Below, in pieces: positions 35,298-44,489 of a DNA stretch of 64,000 bases (position 1 is its first letter; every line of letters starts with the position of its first letter). Both the position numbers and the translations under genes were made by a program. This DNA comes from SHVO01 sp050250575 (GTDB lineage Bacteria; Pseudomonadota; Alphaproteobacteria; Rhodospirillales; Rhodospirillaceae): contig JBFWOJ010000010.1 of NCBI GenBank assembly GCA_050250575.1, forward strand, positions 62,001-126,000, read 5' to 3'. Below the pieces are notes generated by a model. The model ran no database searches. It saw nothing but the letters and a program-made list of their open reading frames with translations, and was not told the origin of the DNA.

Positions 35298-36020
35298 TTA
35301 GAAGCGGAGCTGAATGCCGACGCGGGCGCCGGTGCCCTGCGGCGTCTTCGCATTCGGCGCGGTCAGATAAAGAAGGCCGCGTTCGCGACCGCTGTAGAAG
35401 GTTTCGGCGTTCAAGCTGAACCGTGGGCTGATGCTGTAAATGCCGCCGAGGGTGATTTGCTGCGTATCGGCCGCGCGGCCCATAGACGCGAGGTCGCTGC
35501 CCTCGGCCGCATAGGTCAGGCGCAAATCCACCGCCCCCATGTCATAGCCGAGACCCGCAGCCCACCCTTCGCGCCCGAGGAAGGGGCCAAAAGCGGCCGA
35601 ATCGCTAACACCGCCAAGCACGTAGACGCCGGCATAACCGACCGTGGCGCCGAAGTTCCACGATGAAACCGGCGAGAGGGAGAGGGTGGAGGGCCGGTCG
35701 GCGTAACCGCCGAATACCCCAACGTCACCGCCGAACAGGTGGGTCGAGAACCGGGCGCTCACATCTTGAGCATTCGCAACCCCAAGACCGCCAATAGGAC
35801 GACGGCCGACGACGGGCGCACCAAGGCTGAAAGCGCCGGCGACCGGGGATTGATATCCAATGCGCAGGCTATTGTTTGAAGAGACGGACAGCTCCGACTT
35901 GGGCGGCGGGGGCGCATCGGTGCCCGGAGTCAGTTCGGCCCCGAACGCGCTGCTGCTAAGAAGCGCGGAGGCGACACCTATGACCAAGCCTAGCCGCTTC
36001 ATGAAACTTTCGGCGCGCAC
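35298..36020 (-). CDS. Predicted outer-membrane beta-barrel protein
   Basis: A 240-residue secreted protein. Signal peptide MRAESFMKRLGLVIGVASALLSSSAFGA, then alternating-hydrophobic strands with many aromatic and glycine residues and a terminal GARVGIQLRF, the C-terminal Phe typical of barrel proteins. It resembles the small porin-like families seen with porins. GTG 36020 follows an AAGGAGG about 11 bases upstream; ATG 36002 is an alternative. It ends 3 bases from the convergent thiE-like gene. The transported substrate is unknown. Confidence 0.7.
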   Translation of the reverse strand: MRAESFMKRLGLVIGVASALLSSSAFGAELTPGTDAPPPPKSELSVSSNNSLRIGYQSPVAGAFSLGAPVVGRRPIGGLGVANAQDVSARFSTHLFGGDVGVFGGYADRPSTLSLSPVSSWNFGATVGYAGVYVLGGVSDSAAFGPFLGREGWAAGLGYDMGAVDLRLTYAAEGSDLASMGRAADTQQITLGGIYSISPRFSLNAETFYSGRERGLLYLTAPNAKTPQGTGARVGIQLRF

Positions 36021-36243
36021 AGTGACTGCGCCCTCCTTGGGTATTTGAATTAAATTTGCACCCCAGGTAGAGCGGGTCAACACGATGCGGGTCCAAACCT
36101 CCTGAATCGCTCCTGTTGTGGCAAATAGCGCACAGACTCGGGCGTTAATACCGACGAACTGTTGTAAAAAAGACGGTCTCTCACGTCTGCTTAAGAGGCT
36201 GTGAGCTTACGCGCTGCAAAACGCTCGAGCGACTCGGCCTGTT

Positions 36244-37158
36244 CTATCCCTCGCCGCGGGTGCGGGTTTTATTTGGCGCGGCGCTCTTTTCCAGGAATTC
36301 GATAATCATGCCGGCGATGTCTTTACCCGTGGCGAGTTCGATTCCCTCCAGACCAGGGGTAGAGTTCACCTCCATCACAACCGGCCCGTGATTCGACCGC
36401 AGCATATCCACGCCACAGACGTTGAGGCCCATGGTCTTGGCCGCCCGAACCGCGGTTGAGCGCTCCTCCGGGGTGATCTTGACCTCCTGTGCCTTCCCGC
36501 CGCGATGAAGATTCGATCGGAATTCTTCGGGCGCACCCTGGCGCAACATGGACGCCACGGCTTTTCCGCCGATCACGAACGCGCGGATGTCGGCGCCGCC
36601 GGCCTCCTTGATGAATTCCTGAACCAGTATGTTGGCTTCCACGCCGCCGAAGGCCTCGATCATGCTCTTGGCCGACGAACGGGTTTCGGCGAGCACAACG
36701 CCTATGCCTTGCGTACCTTCGAGAAGCTTCACGACCAAGGGCGTGCCGCCGACCATGTCGATCAGATCGTCCGCCTGGCTGGTGGCGTGGGCGAAGGCGG
36801 TCACGGGCAAACCAATGCCTTTGCGCGACAAGAGCTGCAGACAGCGCAGCTTGTCCCGCGAGCGACCGATGGCGACGGATTCATTGAGCGGATAAACGCC
36901 CATCATCTCGAACTGGCGCAGCACCGCGAGGCCGTAAAAGGTGATCGAGGCGCCGATACGCGGAATGACGGCGTCGTAGCCCTCGAGCGACCGGCCGCGA
37001 TAGCGTACCTCGGGACGATGCGAAGCGATGTTCATGTAGCATTTCAGGGTATCGACGACGTCGATCTCGTGCCCGCGCGCCTTTGCCGCAGCGACGAGGC
37101 GCTGGTGCGAATAGAGTTCGGGGTTGCGCGCGAGCATCGCAAATTTCATCAAGGCCAC
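36244..37158 (-). CDS. rimK: RimK-family ATP-grasp ligase
   Basis: RimK adds glutamate residues to the C terminus of ribosomal protein S6. The 304-residue protein has an N-terminal RimK-like domain (MKFAMLARNPELYSHQRLVAAAKARGHEIDVVDTLKCYMNIA) and an ATP-grasp core: PLVVKLLEGTQGIGVVLAE, ILVQEFIKEAGGADIRAFVIGG, VCGVDMLRSNHGPVVMEVNSTPGLEGIE. Its neighbour is the aspartic-protease-like gene of the RimB family, a known partner. Both sit on the minus strand, with 81 bases between. Confidence 0.93.
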   Translation of the reverse strand: MALMKFAMLARNPELYSHQRLVAAAKARGHEIDVVDTLKCYMNIASHRPEVRYRGRSLEGYDAVIPRIGASITFYGLAVLRQFEMMGVYPLNESVAIGRSRDKLRCLQLLSRKGIGLPVTAFAHATSQADDLIDMVGGTPLVVKLLEGTQGIGVVLAETRSSAKSMIEAFGGVEANILVQEFIKEAGGADIRAFVIGGKAVASMLRQGAPEEFRSNLHRGGKAQEVKITPEERSTAVRAAKTMGLNVCGVDMLRSNHGPVVMEVNSTPGLEGIELATGKDIAGMIIEFLEKSAAPNKTRTRGEG

Positions 37159-37239
37159 CGGAACGGAAATGAGCTGATTTTTTTTGGAGAGCGTCGTGAG
37201 AGCTGACTTTAGCCGCCTGGAAGCGGCGATCCAACTCGC

Positions 37240-37737
37240 CTATTTGGATTTTTGTCGTTTCAGTTTGGTGACGAAGGAACGCGTGGGATCAACGACATAG
37301 CGCCGGCGCAACGCCTGACGCCCGATCAACATACGGAATCCCAGCTGATCGCGGTTGGTGAGGCTCAACTCGATCGGCCAGCGCGATAGGCCGATGGTGA
37401 GCGACGTGCGCACGACGTAGCGTTCTTCCGACCGGCCGCCGGAGTCCATGATGCGCCGATGATCGATCACCAGCGCAACGCACGTCTTTGCGGGCTTTTT
37501 CTTCCGCTGCAAAGGATGCACCACGAAGCGTACGTAAGCCGCGCCGTCTTTGGTGAAGGGCGTGATCTTCTCGGCATGCAGAGCCGAGGTGCGCGCGCCC
37601 GTATCGATCTTGGCCTTGATGCGTTTAATGCCGAAGTCCGGCAACGCGACCCACTCGCGCCACCCTGCGATCTTCTTCTTTCGTTTTTCGACCGGCGCTG
37701 TTTCGGCCGCATCGCTGTCACGGGCGGAGCGGGACAC
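37240..37737 (-). CDS. RimB-like ATP-dependent zinc protease family protein
   Basis: A 165-residue retropepsin-like protein (COG4067). The Asp-Thr-Gly active-site motif lies in IKAKIDTGARTSALHAEKI. A basic tail and the LIGRQALRRRYVVDPTRSFV segment match the family. RimB has been shown in Pseudomonas to process S6 glutamate tails together with RimK. The GTG start follows a porin gene end by about 9 bases. Here the rimK neighbour strongly supports that assignment. Confidence 0.85.
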   Translation of the reverse strand: MSRSARDSDAAETAPVEKRKKKIAGWREWVALPDFGIKRIKAKIDTGARTSALHAEKITPFTKDGAAYVRFVVHPLQRKKKPAKTCVALVIDHRRIMDSGGRSEERYVVRTSLTIGLSRWPIELSLTNRDQLGFRMLIGRQALRRRYVVDPTRSFVTKLKRQKSK

Positions 37738-37746
37738 GGGCGAGGA

Positions 37747-38799
37747 TTAGAAATCGACTTTGACGCCGCTCAACAGGCCTCCGCCGTCCCAGTCGAGGCC
37801 GGTGGCGTCGGTTTGGTCGCCGTAGAAACCGGCAAGTCCGACGCTGATGCCGGGGCCGAGCTTGTAGGCCGATTGCAGCGTGATGCGATCGGTGAACTCA
37901 TAGACATCCAGCCCCGCGACCGCGCGCCGTTTGGCTTCGCGATAGTCGGCGGAGAGCTGAACCGGTCCGATGGCGTAGAACAGCCCGACCGTCCAGGCCT
38001 GTTCATCCAGCCGCGAGGCAGGTGTGATGTCCATGTAAGCGCCGGCGAGCTCCCAGCCGCCGTAGGTGATGCCCGCGCCGACGTTCCACGCTGCGACGCC
38101 ATCGTTGCCGCCGACGCGCGATTGCGAATGGAAGTAGCCGCCGCTAACGCGATAGGTCCCGCCGCTGTAGTCGCCTTCATATTTCGCGGTCACGTCGACG
38201 GCATTGGTCGGCATGAGGGCCCTGTTGACCGGCCCTTCGACCAGGCGCGTCGTCGGATGATAGCTGACGCCAATCTGGATCCCGGCGATCTCGGGCGATT
38301 GGTAGGACACGCCGAGCGCATTTCCGGTGAAACGCTTGAAGGTGAAGGCGTCGCGCAGCGTGATGCCGTTGCGTACCATCAGCGCATCGCCGATCACTTC
38401 TTCGTAGGTGGAGAGGAACGCCTGGGGCACGGGATCGCCCACAATGGAATAGTTGACGCCGGCGCGGTCGCCGGCGCGGATCCGGCCCAAACTGTGGACG
38501 ATTTCGACAAAACCTTCGTCGATGTTGCTGGTTTCGCGCGCCTCGGCGTTGAAGCGAAGGTAGGTGCGCACGGTCATGCCATTGTCGAGCACGGTGCGGC
38601 CGTCGACGGCGACCTTCGCCTCGGTGAACATGCCGGCCGCGTTCAAATCTTCACTGGCGCGCTCGGTCTGATCGGCAACGAAGAAGTACTGGCGCACCCA
38701 GCCGCCGAGCGTGACGGTAATCGGATCGGCGGCGAAGCTGACGCCTGGCCATAGAATGGCCGTGGCCAGCGCGCCGATCGCGGGACGTGAAAGCCTCAT
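37747..38799 (-). CDS. Gram-negative porin
   Basis: A 350-residue outer-membrane porin. The signal peptide MRLSRPAIGALATAILWPGVSFA precedes a beta-barrel core starting with ITVTLGGWVRQYFFVADQ, the N-terminal strand typical of porins (PF13609-like). It continues through RTYLRFNAEARETSNIDEGFVEI, SLGRIRAGDRAGVNY and ends in GLLSGVKVDF with the terminal Phe. Substrate unknown. It lies between the rimB-like gene and the phosphate-selective-type porin on the same strand. Confidence 0.86.
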   Translation of the reverse strand: MRLSRPAIGALATAILWPGVSFAADPITVTLGGWVRQYFFVADQTERASEDLNAAGMFTEAKVAVDGRTVLDNGMTVRTYLRFNAEARETSNIDEGFVEIVHSLGRIRAGDRAGVNYSIVGDPVPQAFLSTYEEVIGDALMVRNGITLRDAFTFKRFTGNALGVSYQSPEIAGIQIGVSYHPTTRLVEGPVNRALMPTNAVDVTAKYEGDYSGGTYRVSGGYFHSQSRVGGNDGVAAWNVGAGITYGGWELAGAYMDITPASRLDEQAWTVGLFYAIGPVQLSADYREAKRRAVAGLDVYEFTDRITLQSAYKLGPGISVGLAGFYGDQTDATGLDWDGGGLLSGVKVDF

Positions 38800-38858
38800 T
38801 GTCGCGGTATCCCCTGATTCGCCAAGAGCTTATGCGAAAAGGGGACGGCCTTAAAGCT

Positions 38859-40433
38859 CTAGAACATGAATTGGAACCGCGCCGCGAAGATATCGAGCGA
38901 AAGACCGAGCGGGACCGGCATGGCGCTCGCCGCGGTAATCGGATTTTGCTTTTCGAAATCCGTGTGGATGAAATTGAACTTCCACAGCATGTTCGAATTC
39001 CAGAACCAGTTGAACCCGACCGTATAATTGGTCTGCTTCCCGCCGTTGACCAGGAACGGCTGGTTGGCCGCAAGCACGGCGGGATTGTAGTTGTCGACGA
39101 GGTCCATGTAACTCACGCGCGCCGCGAACTCGAAGGCGCCCCAACCGCCATTCCTCGGGGAGAAGGGCGTTACCGGGTTGACACCCGAGTAAGCGCCGGA
39201 GGCCGGAACGTAGGTCCGCCGACCGCCGAGGGTGTAGCTGGCTTGGACGTAGCCGCCCCCGACTTGGACTTCGTCCTGCCGACGCTTGACGACGTCGTGC
39301 AGATATTCGCCTTGCATGAAAAAGCTGCCAAAGGCCGCCGCGGCTTCGACGCCGTAGACCTGGGCGCTGGTGACCGGATTGGCGATGCTGCCGAGCGCGC
39401 CGGTGTTGAGGATCACGGTCGGATCGATACGCACTTCCGGCCGGTCGGAGAGTGTGAAGGAGCCCGGTGTATTGGCGCCCGTGTTCCCAGCTTCGAAAAC
39501 TTGTGCGGCGGAGACGCCGATGTGGACCGAGCGCAGGTCGTCCTGGATAGGATTGAATGAGACGCGCTCGTAGGCGCCAAAACCGCGCGTCGTCAGACCG
39601 TGCGCGACGTTGGGCGTCGAGGCGGTCAGATAGGTGCCGACAAACCAGTTCGATCCCCATTTGCGCATGCCCGCCGAGAAGCGCGGATCGCCGGCGTTGA
39701 AGCTGGAGGCGATCGTCACCGGCGACGGGCGCTCGAGGAACATGATGTCGTTCGAACTGTTCGCTTCGTCGAGCGGGAAGTACTGCGAGCCATAACCGAT
39801 CTCGAAAATCGTATTGGGCATGCCGGTGTAGGTGATGCGCGCTTCGTTGATGGCCGCGGTTCCATCTTGCGCGCCGCCGGCATCCAGGATCAGGGAGTAG
39901 GTGAAATCGCTCATCGCGCGACCGGTGATGCCCAAGCGCGCACGGCGCGCATTGACGCCGTTGGTCAGGCGACCGCCGGCGGCAGTCCCCGGGCCGGTGA
40001 CGCCCTCGGCGTCCTGATCCAGATAAAAGCCCATATCGAAGTGAACGCGTCCTGTAGGCGCGATCGTCCACGCATTGTCGGCGCTCGACATGGCGAAACG
40101 GTTTGTGCCGGACTGTGTGACTTTTGGATTTGCGGGCGGAATCATTTTCATGACGCCGCCTTCCATGACATTGCGTCCGCCGGCGGAGAGATTTGCTTCG
40201 CGCGCCGCTCGCGTCGCCGCTTCACGGGCTTCGACTTCTCTTTCAAGCGCCTCGCGCGATTCTGCTTCGCGCGCCTGCAGCGCCTCGAGCTGTTTCTGCA
40301 TTGCGGCGAGCTGGTCCTTCAGCGCCTGGATCTCTTTCGCGATGTCGGCGGTGCTCTGGGCGGCTTGCGAGGTGAATGGGGTCAACGCGGTCGTCATGAG
40401 GAGGACGGCCGCGACGGCGTTGCGAAGCGTCAT
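38859..40433 (-). CDS. Phosphate-selective (OprO/OprP)-type porin
   Basis: A 524-residue outer-membrane protein. After the signal peptide MTLRNAVAAVLLMTTALTPFTSQA there is a coiled-coil of about 60 residues (AKEIQALKDQLAAMQKQLEALQ onward), then a barrel of the OprO/P family: VHFDMGFYLDQDAEG, RRARLGITGRAMSDFTYSLILDAGG, and a C-terminal FAARFQFMF. Members take up phosphate or other anions. No Pho-box or phosphate gene cluster is visible, so the substrate is open. It is the first gene of the leftward run. Confidence 0.86.
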   Translation of the reverse strand: MTLRNAVAAVLLMTTALTPFTSQAAQSTADIAKEIQALKDQLAAMQKQLEALQAREAESREALEREVEAREAATRAAREANLSAGGRNVMEGGVMKMIPPANPKVTQSGTNRFAMSSADNAWTIAPTGRVHFDMGFYLDQDAEGVTGPGTAAGGRLTNGVNARRARLGITGRAMSDFTYSLILDAGGAQDGTAAINEARITYTGMPNTIFEIGYGSQYFPLDEANSSNDIMFLERPSPVTIASSFNAGDPRFSAGMRKWGSNWFVGTYLTASTPNVAHGLTTRGFGAYERVSFNPIQDDLRSVHIGVSAAQVFEAGNTGANTPGSFTLSDRPEVRIDPTVILNTGALGSIANPVTSAQVYGVEAAAAFGSFFMQGEYLHDVVKRRQDEVQVGGGYVQASYTLGGRRTYVPASGAYSGVNPVTPFSPRNGGWGAFEFAARVSYMDLVDNYNPAVLAANQPFLVNGGKQTNYTVGFNWFWNSNMLWKFNFIHTDFEKQNPITAASAMPVPLGLSLDIFAARFQFMF

Positions 40434-40746
40434 GTTTTTGCCCTTTTCGACGGCGCCTTGCGCTGGCGCTTAGGGGTCTTCCGGAAGACCGTGGATCGGG
40501 CGGACCATATGGCCGGACTACCATCGGTTTCATGTCAGTAATTTTACGGTTTTATGAAGCCGGTACGGAACATTCGGTCGAGCCCGCCGCACGCGGCGGA
40601 AATATCTTTGTTTGACCGAGAGTTGCAGTGCTTCTGGAAGGCCTTCGCAAGCCGTCGTGGGTTGGTTATAACGGCCTGCCTTGATCAAAAATCAGGGTCA
40701 AAAGCAAGCGGGGCGTGCCATTTTGGCCTGCCGGCAGGAGTTTCGA
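40434..40746. other. Divergent intergenic region between porin and DUF3576 genes
   Basis: A 313-base gap holding the promoters for the OprP-like porin (leftward) and the DUF3576 gene (rightward). A perfect CCGCCGC (40584-40590) / GCGGCGG (40593-40599) dyad separated by two bases is visible, and the strand is A/T-richer from 40600 to 40620. A candidate TATAAC -10 box lies near 40668-40673, without a clear -35 box. Confidence 0.4.
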
Positions 40747-41271
40747 ATGAGCGGACGAGTTCCCGGACTAAGCAGCGCCATCGCGGCCGTGGCCGCCGTT
40801 TTTCTTGCGTCCTGCACGTCCGGAAAGACCTATGAGGGCGTCGCCGGTACGTCACCGGAAAACCGCGACACCATTTTCTCCAATGGCGGCGTCGGCTTGA
40901 CCTTGTTCGGCGGCTCGAAAGAGAACGCCGCCGCAGCCGCGCCGGTCGCGGTCAACGCCTATCTGTGGCGCGCCTCACTCGACACCCTTGCCTTCATGCC
41001 GCTGGCCTCGGCGGATCCTTTCGGCGGCGTGATCATCAGCGAATGGTTTGCGCCGCCCGAGACCCCGGACGAGCGCTTCAAAGTGAATGTCTATATCCTC
41101 GGGCCCACCTTGCGCGCCGACGGCCTGCGCATCTCCATTTTCCGTCAGACCCGCTCGGGCGGCGTATGGAACGACGCGCCCGTCAACGCCGAGATGACCA
41201 CCGAATTCGAGAATGCCGTGCTGTCCCGGGCCCGCGATCTTCGACTTCGGGCCGTGGCGGAAAAAGACTAA
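40747..41271 (+). CDS. DUF3576 lipoprotein
   Basis: A 174-residue predicted lipoprotein of the alphaproteobacterial DUF3576 family. The signal peptide MSGRVPGLSSAIAAVAAVFLASC has lipobox FLASC. Conserved parts are VNAYLWRASLDTLAFMPLASADPFGGVIISEWFAPPETPDERFKVNVYIL and the late TEFENAVLSRARDLR. CAGGAG precedes ATG 40747. The function is not known. It precedes leuS in the usual alphaproteobacterial order and may be involved in the envelope. Confidence 0.9.
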   Translation: MSGRVPGLSSAIAAVAAVFLASCTSGKTYEGVAGTSPENRDTIFSNGGVGLTLFGGSKENAAAAAPVAVNAYLWRASLDTLAFMPLASADPFGGVIISEWFAPPETPDERFKVNVYILGPTLRADGLRISIFRQTRSGGVWNDAPVNAEMTTEFENAVLSRARDLRLRAVAEKD

Positions 41272-41351
41272 CGGCTCACACGGCCGCGCGAGCGGCCTCT
41301 CAGAACAAGACTTGGGGTGGGCCGCCCGGCGACGGGTGGCCTTGAATTGCA

Positions 41352-43940
41352 ATGGCATCACCGGAAGAGCGCCATAACTTCCGCCGGACGGAAGCGAAGT
41401 GGCAAGAGATCTGGTCCAACCGTAACTGTTTCACGGTCGAAGAAGGTTCGGCGAAACCGAAATACTACGTGCTTGAGATGTTCCCGTATCCGTCGGGACG
41501 CCTGCACATGGGCCATGTACGCAACTACACCCTCGGCGACGTGGTCGCGCGCTACAAGAAGGCCAAGGGATTCAACATCCTTCATCCCATGGGCTGGGAC
41601 GCCTTCGGTCTCCCGGCCGAGAACGCGGCGCTGGAGCGCGGGGTGCATCCGGGCAAGTGGACGCGCCAGAACATCCAGGTGATGCGCGATCAATTCCGTC
41701 CGCTCGGCTTCTCGCTCGACTGGAGCCGTGAAGTCACGAGCTGCGAGCCCGAATACTACAAACACGAACAAAAGATGTTCCTGGACTTCATGAAGGCGGG
41801 CCTCGCCTACCGCAAGGAGTCGTGGGTCAACTGGGATCCGGTGGAACACACCGTTCTCGCCAACGAACAGGTGATCGACGGCAAGGGCTGGCGCTCTGGT
41901 GCCGATGTCGAGCAGCGCAAGCTGTCGCAGTGGTTCTTGAAGATCACCCACTATGCCGAGGACCTGCTCAAGGCCATCGAGTCCTTGGATCGCTGGCCCG
42001 AGAAGGTGCGCGTGATGCAGCACAACTGGATCGGCCGCTCGGAGGGCGCGCGTGTTTTCTGGCCGCTGGTCAATGCCGACGGCAAGGACCGCGGTGAGAC
42101 GTTGGAAGTCTTCACCACCAGACCCGACACGCTGTTCGGGGCATCGTTCTGCGCGATCTCCGCGCAACATCCCCTGGCGGCAAAGCTCGCGGAGAACAAT
42201 CCGGAGCTCGCCGAATTCATCGCCGAATGCAGCCGGACGGGCACGTCAACCGCCGCCATAGAAATGGCGGAGAAGAAAGGCTTCGATACGGGTCTGCGCG
42301 CACGGCATCCCTTTGATCCGAACCGCACCGTGCCCGTTTTCACCGCCAATTTCGTGCTCATGGAATATGGCGCGGGCGCGATCTTCGGCTGTCCCGGCCA
42401 TGACGAGCGCGACATGGAATTCGCGCGAAAATACGGCCTGGGCGTTCACTGCGTTGTCGCGCCCGTAGGCGAAGATGCCAAAGCGTTCTGCGCGAAGCTG
42501 GAAGCCGGGAGCGTCGCCTATGTCGACGACGGCGTGATCGTCAATTCCGATTTCCTGAACGGGCTCAAAGTCGATCAGGCCATCCGCGCGGCGATCGAGA
42601 AACTCGAGTCACTGAAGCTCGGTAAAGGCACCGTGCAATACCGCTTGCGTGATTGGGGCGTCTCGCGCCAGCGCTACTGGGGATGCCCGATCCCGGTGAT
42701 CCATTGCGCGAAGTGCGGTCCGGTGGGCGTGCCCGAAAAGGATCTGCCGGTGACGTTGCCTGAGGACGTCACTTTCGACAAACCCGGCAATCCGCTCGAG
42801 CGCCATCCCACGTGGAAACATGTGAAATGCCCGAGCTGCGGCGCAGCGGCGACGCGCGAGACCGATACCTTCGACACCTTCGTCGAATCGTCCTGGTATT
42901 TCGCGCGCTTTTGCTCGCCGCATGTGACGGATCGGCCGTTCGACAAAGCCGAAGCCATGAAATGGCTGCCGGTCGATCAATATATCGGCGGCGTCGAACA
43001 CGCCGTGCTGCATCTCCTGTACTCGCGCTTTTTCACGCGCGCGATGTCCGACTGCGGTTATCTCGATCTCGCCGAGCCGTTCGCGGGGATGTTTACCCAG
43101 GGCATGGTCTGCCACGAAACCTACCGCGCGGCCGACGGGACCTGGCTCGAGCCGAGCGCCGTGCAGATTGCGGGCGGACTTGCGACAGCCAACGGGCAGC
43201 CGGTGACCATCGGCCGCTCGGAAAAGATGTCGAAATCCAAGAAGAACACGGTCGATCCCCAGCACATCCTCGAGACCTACGGCGCGGACGCCGCGCGCTT
43301 GTTCGTGCTTTCCGATTCTCCGCCCGAGCGCGACCTCGAATGGACCGACGCCGGCATTGAAGGTGCGTGGCGCTATTTGCAGCGGTTATGGCGGATCGCG
43401 ACGGCGGCCAGCGCCATCCCCGCTCATGACGTGCCCACGCATGTCGACCCGGCCGCCGGCGCAGTACTGCGCCAGATCCATCGCACCATCGCGGCCGTCG
43501 GTGACGACCTCGAGAAGTTCCGCTTCAATTCCGCGGTCGCGCGCATTCGCGAGCTGACCAATGCCCTCGCGGACATGGATCGCTCGGTGAACGGCGCTGA
43601 TGCGGTCTATCGTTTTGGCGTGAGCGCCGCGGTGCGGCTGATCAATCCTTTGACGCCGCACATCGCCGAGGAGATCTGGGAACTGCTCGGCAACAAGACG
43701 ATCCTGGCCCAGGAAGCGTGGCCGACGTTCGATCCGGCCTTGCTGGAGGACAATGTGGTCACCATCGCCGTTCAAGTGAACGGCAAGCTGCGCGGCACCA
43801 TCACCGTGGCCAAAGGCGCGGACGCCAAGACCTGTGAAATGGGGGCCCTCGGGCTGCCGGCGGTCGTCAAGCAGCTCGATGGCAAAGCGCCGCGGAAAGT
43901 GATTGTGGTTCCGGAAAAAATCGTCAACATCGTCGCATGA
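41352..43940 (+). CDS. leuS: Leucyl-tRNA synthetase
   Basis: The class I synthetase charges leucine tRNA. The 862-residue protein carries the HIGH-like site YPSGRLHMGHVRNYTLGDV, the connective-peptide editing domain with TRPDTLFGASF and HDERDMEFA, the KMSKS loop GRSEKMSKSKKN and the C-terminal anticodon region. Its length matches the family. lptE follows with a 4-base ATGA overlap at 43937-43940, so the two are translationally coupled. Confidence 0.98.
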   Translation: MASPEERHNFRRTEAKWQEIWSNRNCFTVEEGSAKPKYYVLEMFPYPSGRLHMGHVRNYTLGDVVARYKKAKGFNILHPMGWDAFGLPAENAALERGVHPGKWTRQNIQVMRDQFRPLGFSLDWSREVTSCEPEYYKHEQKMFLDFMKAGLAYRKESWVNWDPVEHTVLANEQVIDGKGWRSGADVEQRKLSQWFLKITHYAEDLLKAIESLDRWPEKVRVMQHNWIGRSEGARVFWPLVNADGKDRGETLEVFTTRPDTLFGASFCAISAQHPLAAKLAENNPELAEFIAECSRTGTSTAAIEMAEKKGFDTGLRARHPFDPNRTVPVFTANFVLMEYGAGAIFGCPGHDERDMEFARKYGLGVHCVVAPVGEDAKAFCAKLEAGSVAYVDDGVIVNSDFLNGLKVDQAIRAAIEKLESLKLGKGTVQYRLRDWGVSRQRYWGCPIPVIHCAKCGPVGVPEKDLPVTLPEDVTFDKPGNPLERHPTWKHVKCPSCGAAATRETDTFDTFVESSWYFARFCSPHVTDRPFDKAEAMKWLPVDQYIGGVEHAVLHLLYSRFFTRAMSDCGYLDLAEPFAGMFTQGMVCHETYRAADGTWLEPSAVQIAGGLATANGQPVTIGRSEKMSKSKKNTVDPQHILETYGADAARLFVLSDSPPERDLEWTDAGIEGAWRYLQRLWRIATAASAIPAHDVPTHVDPAAGAVLRQIHRTIAAVGDDLEKFRFNSAVARIRELTNALADMDRSVNGADAVYRFGVSAAVRLINPLTPHIAEEIWELLGNKTILAQEAWPTFDPALLEDNVVTIAVQVNGKLRGTITVAKGADAKTCEMGALGLPAVVKQLDGKAPRKVIVVPEKIVNIVA

Positions 43941-44482
43941 CGCAACAAACAGCGAGGCCTCTGCGGAGCGGTTTGACGGCGATCATGCTTGCCGCGCTGA
44001 CCGGCTGCGGTTTCTCGCCGCTGTACGGCGAACGCAGCGTCGCCGGCGGTCCGGCCGTCACCGACGCCATGCGGCAGATCGTCATCCGTCCGCTGCCCGA
44101 CCGCGAGGGCCAGAAGTTGCGGCAGATCCTGCGCGAGCAATTGCAGCCCCGCGGCATGGTCGACCAGCCGGCCTACGATCTCGAGGTTCACCTTACTCAG
44201 CGCATCGAGGAGATCGGCGTACGGCGCGATGCCACCAGCTCGCGCGCCAACTATATCCTCACAGCCAACTTTTACTTGAATGAAGGGTCCAAGCGGCTGA
44301 TTGGGGACAGGGTGCAGGCGATCGCCAGCTACAACATCCTCGACGAACAGTACGCGACCGTGGCCTCGCAGGAGGACGCGGAGAACCGCGCCATCCGCCG
44401 CGTCGGCGAGGAGATCAAACTCAGGCTTGCCGTCTATTTCCGTCAACGCGCGGAAAAGCCCGTCGCGCTCGCGACGCCCTGA
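43937..44482 (+). CDS. lptE: LPS-assembly lipoprotein LptE
   Basis: LptE plugs the LptD barrel that inserts lipopolysaccharide in the outer membrane. The 181-residue protein has a signal peptide with lipobox LTGC (MTQQTARPLRSGLTAIMLA then LTGC) and the classical GFSPLYG start of the mature protein. The family is poorly conserved beyond that point, and the leuS-lptE-holA order is the strongest support. It is in an operon with both neighbours. Confidence 0.92.
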   Translation: MTQQTARPLRSGLTAIMLAALTGCGFSPLYGERSVAGGPAVTDAMRQIVIRPLPDREGQKLRQILREQLQPRGMVDQPAYDLEVHLTQRIEEIGVRRDATSSRANYILTANFYLNEGSKRLIGDRVQAIASYNILDEQYATVASQEDAENRAIRRVGEEIKLRLAVYFRQRAEKPVALATP

Positions 44483-44489
44483 TCCAAAC

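Noticed and set aside
36084..36243. A gap between the beta-barrel gene and rimK
   Set aside because: 160 bases with no clear ORF, hairpin or promoter pair that I could defend.
37459..38754. A 431-codon plus-strand open frame opposite the rimB-like gene and porin
   Set aside because: It spans two real minus-strand genes with signal peptide and DTG motif; no homology or ribosome-binding site for the shadow.
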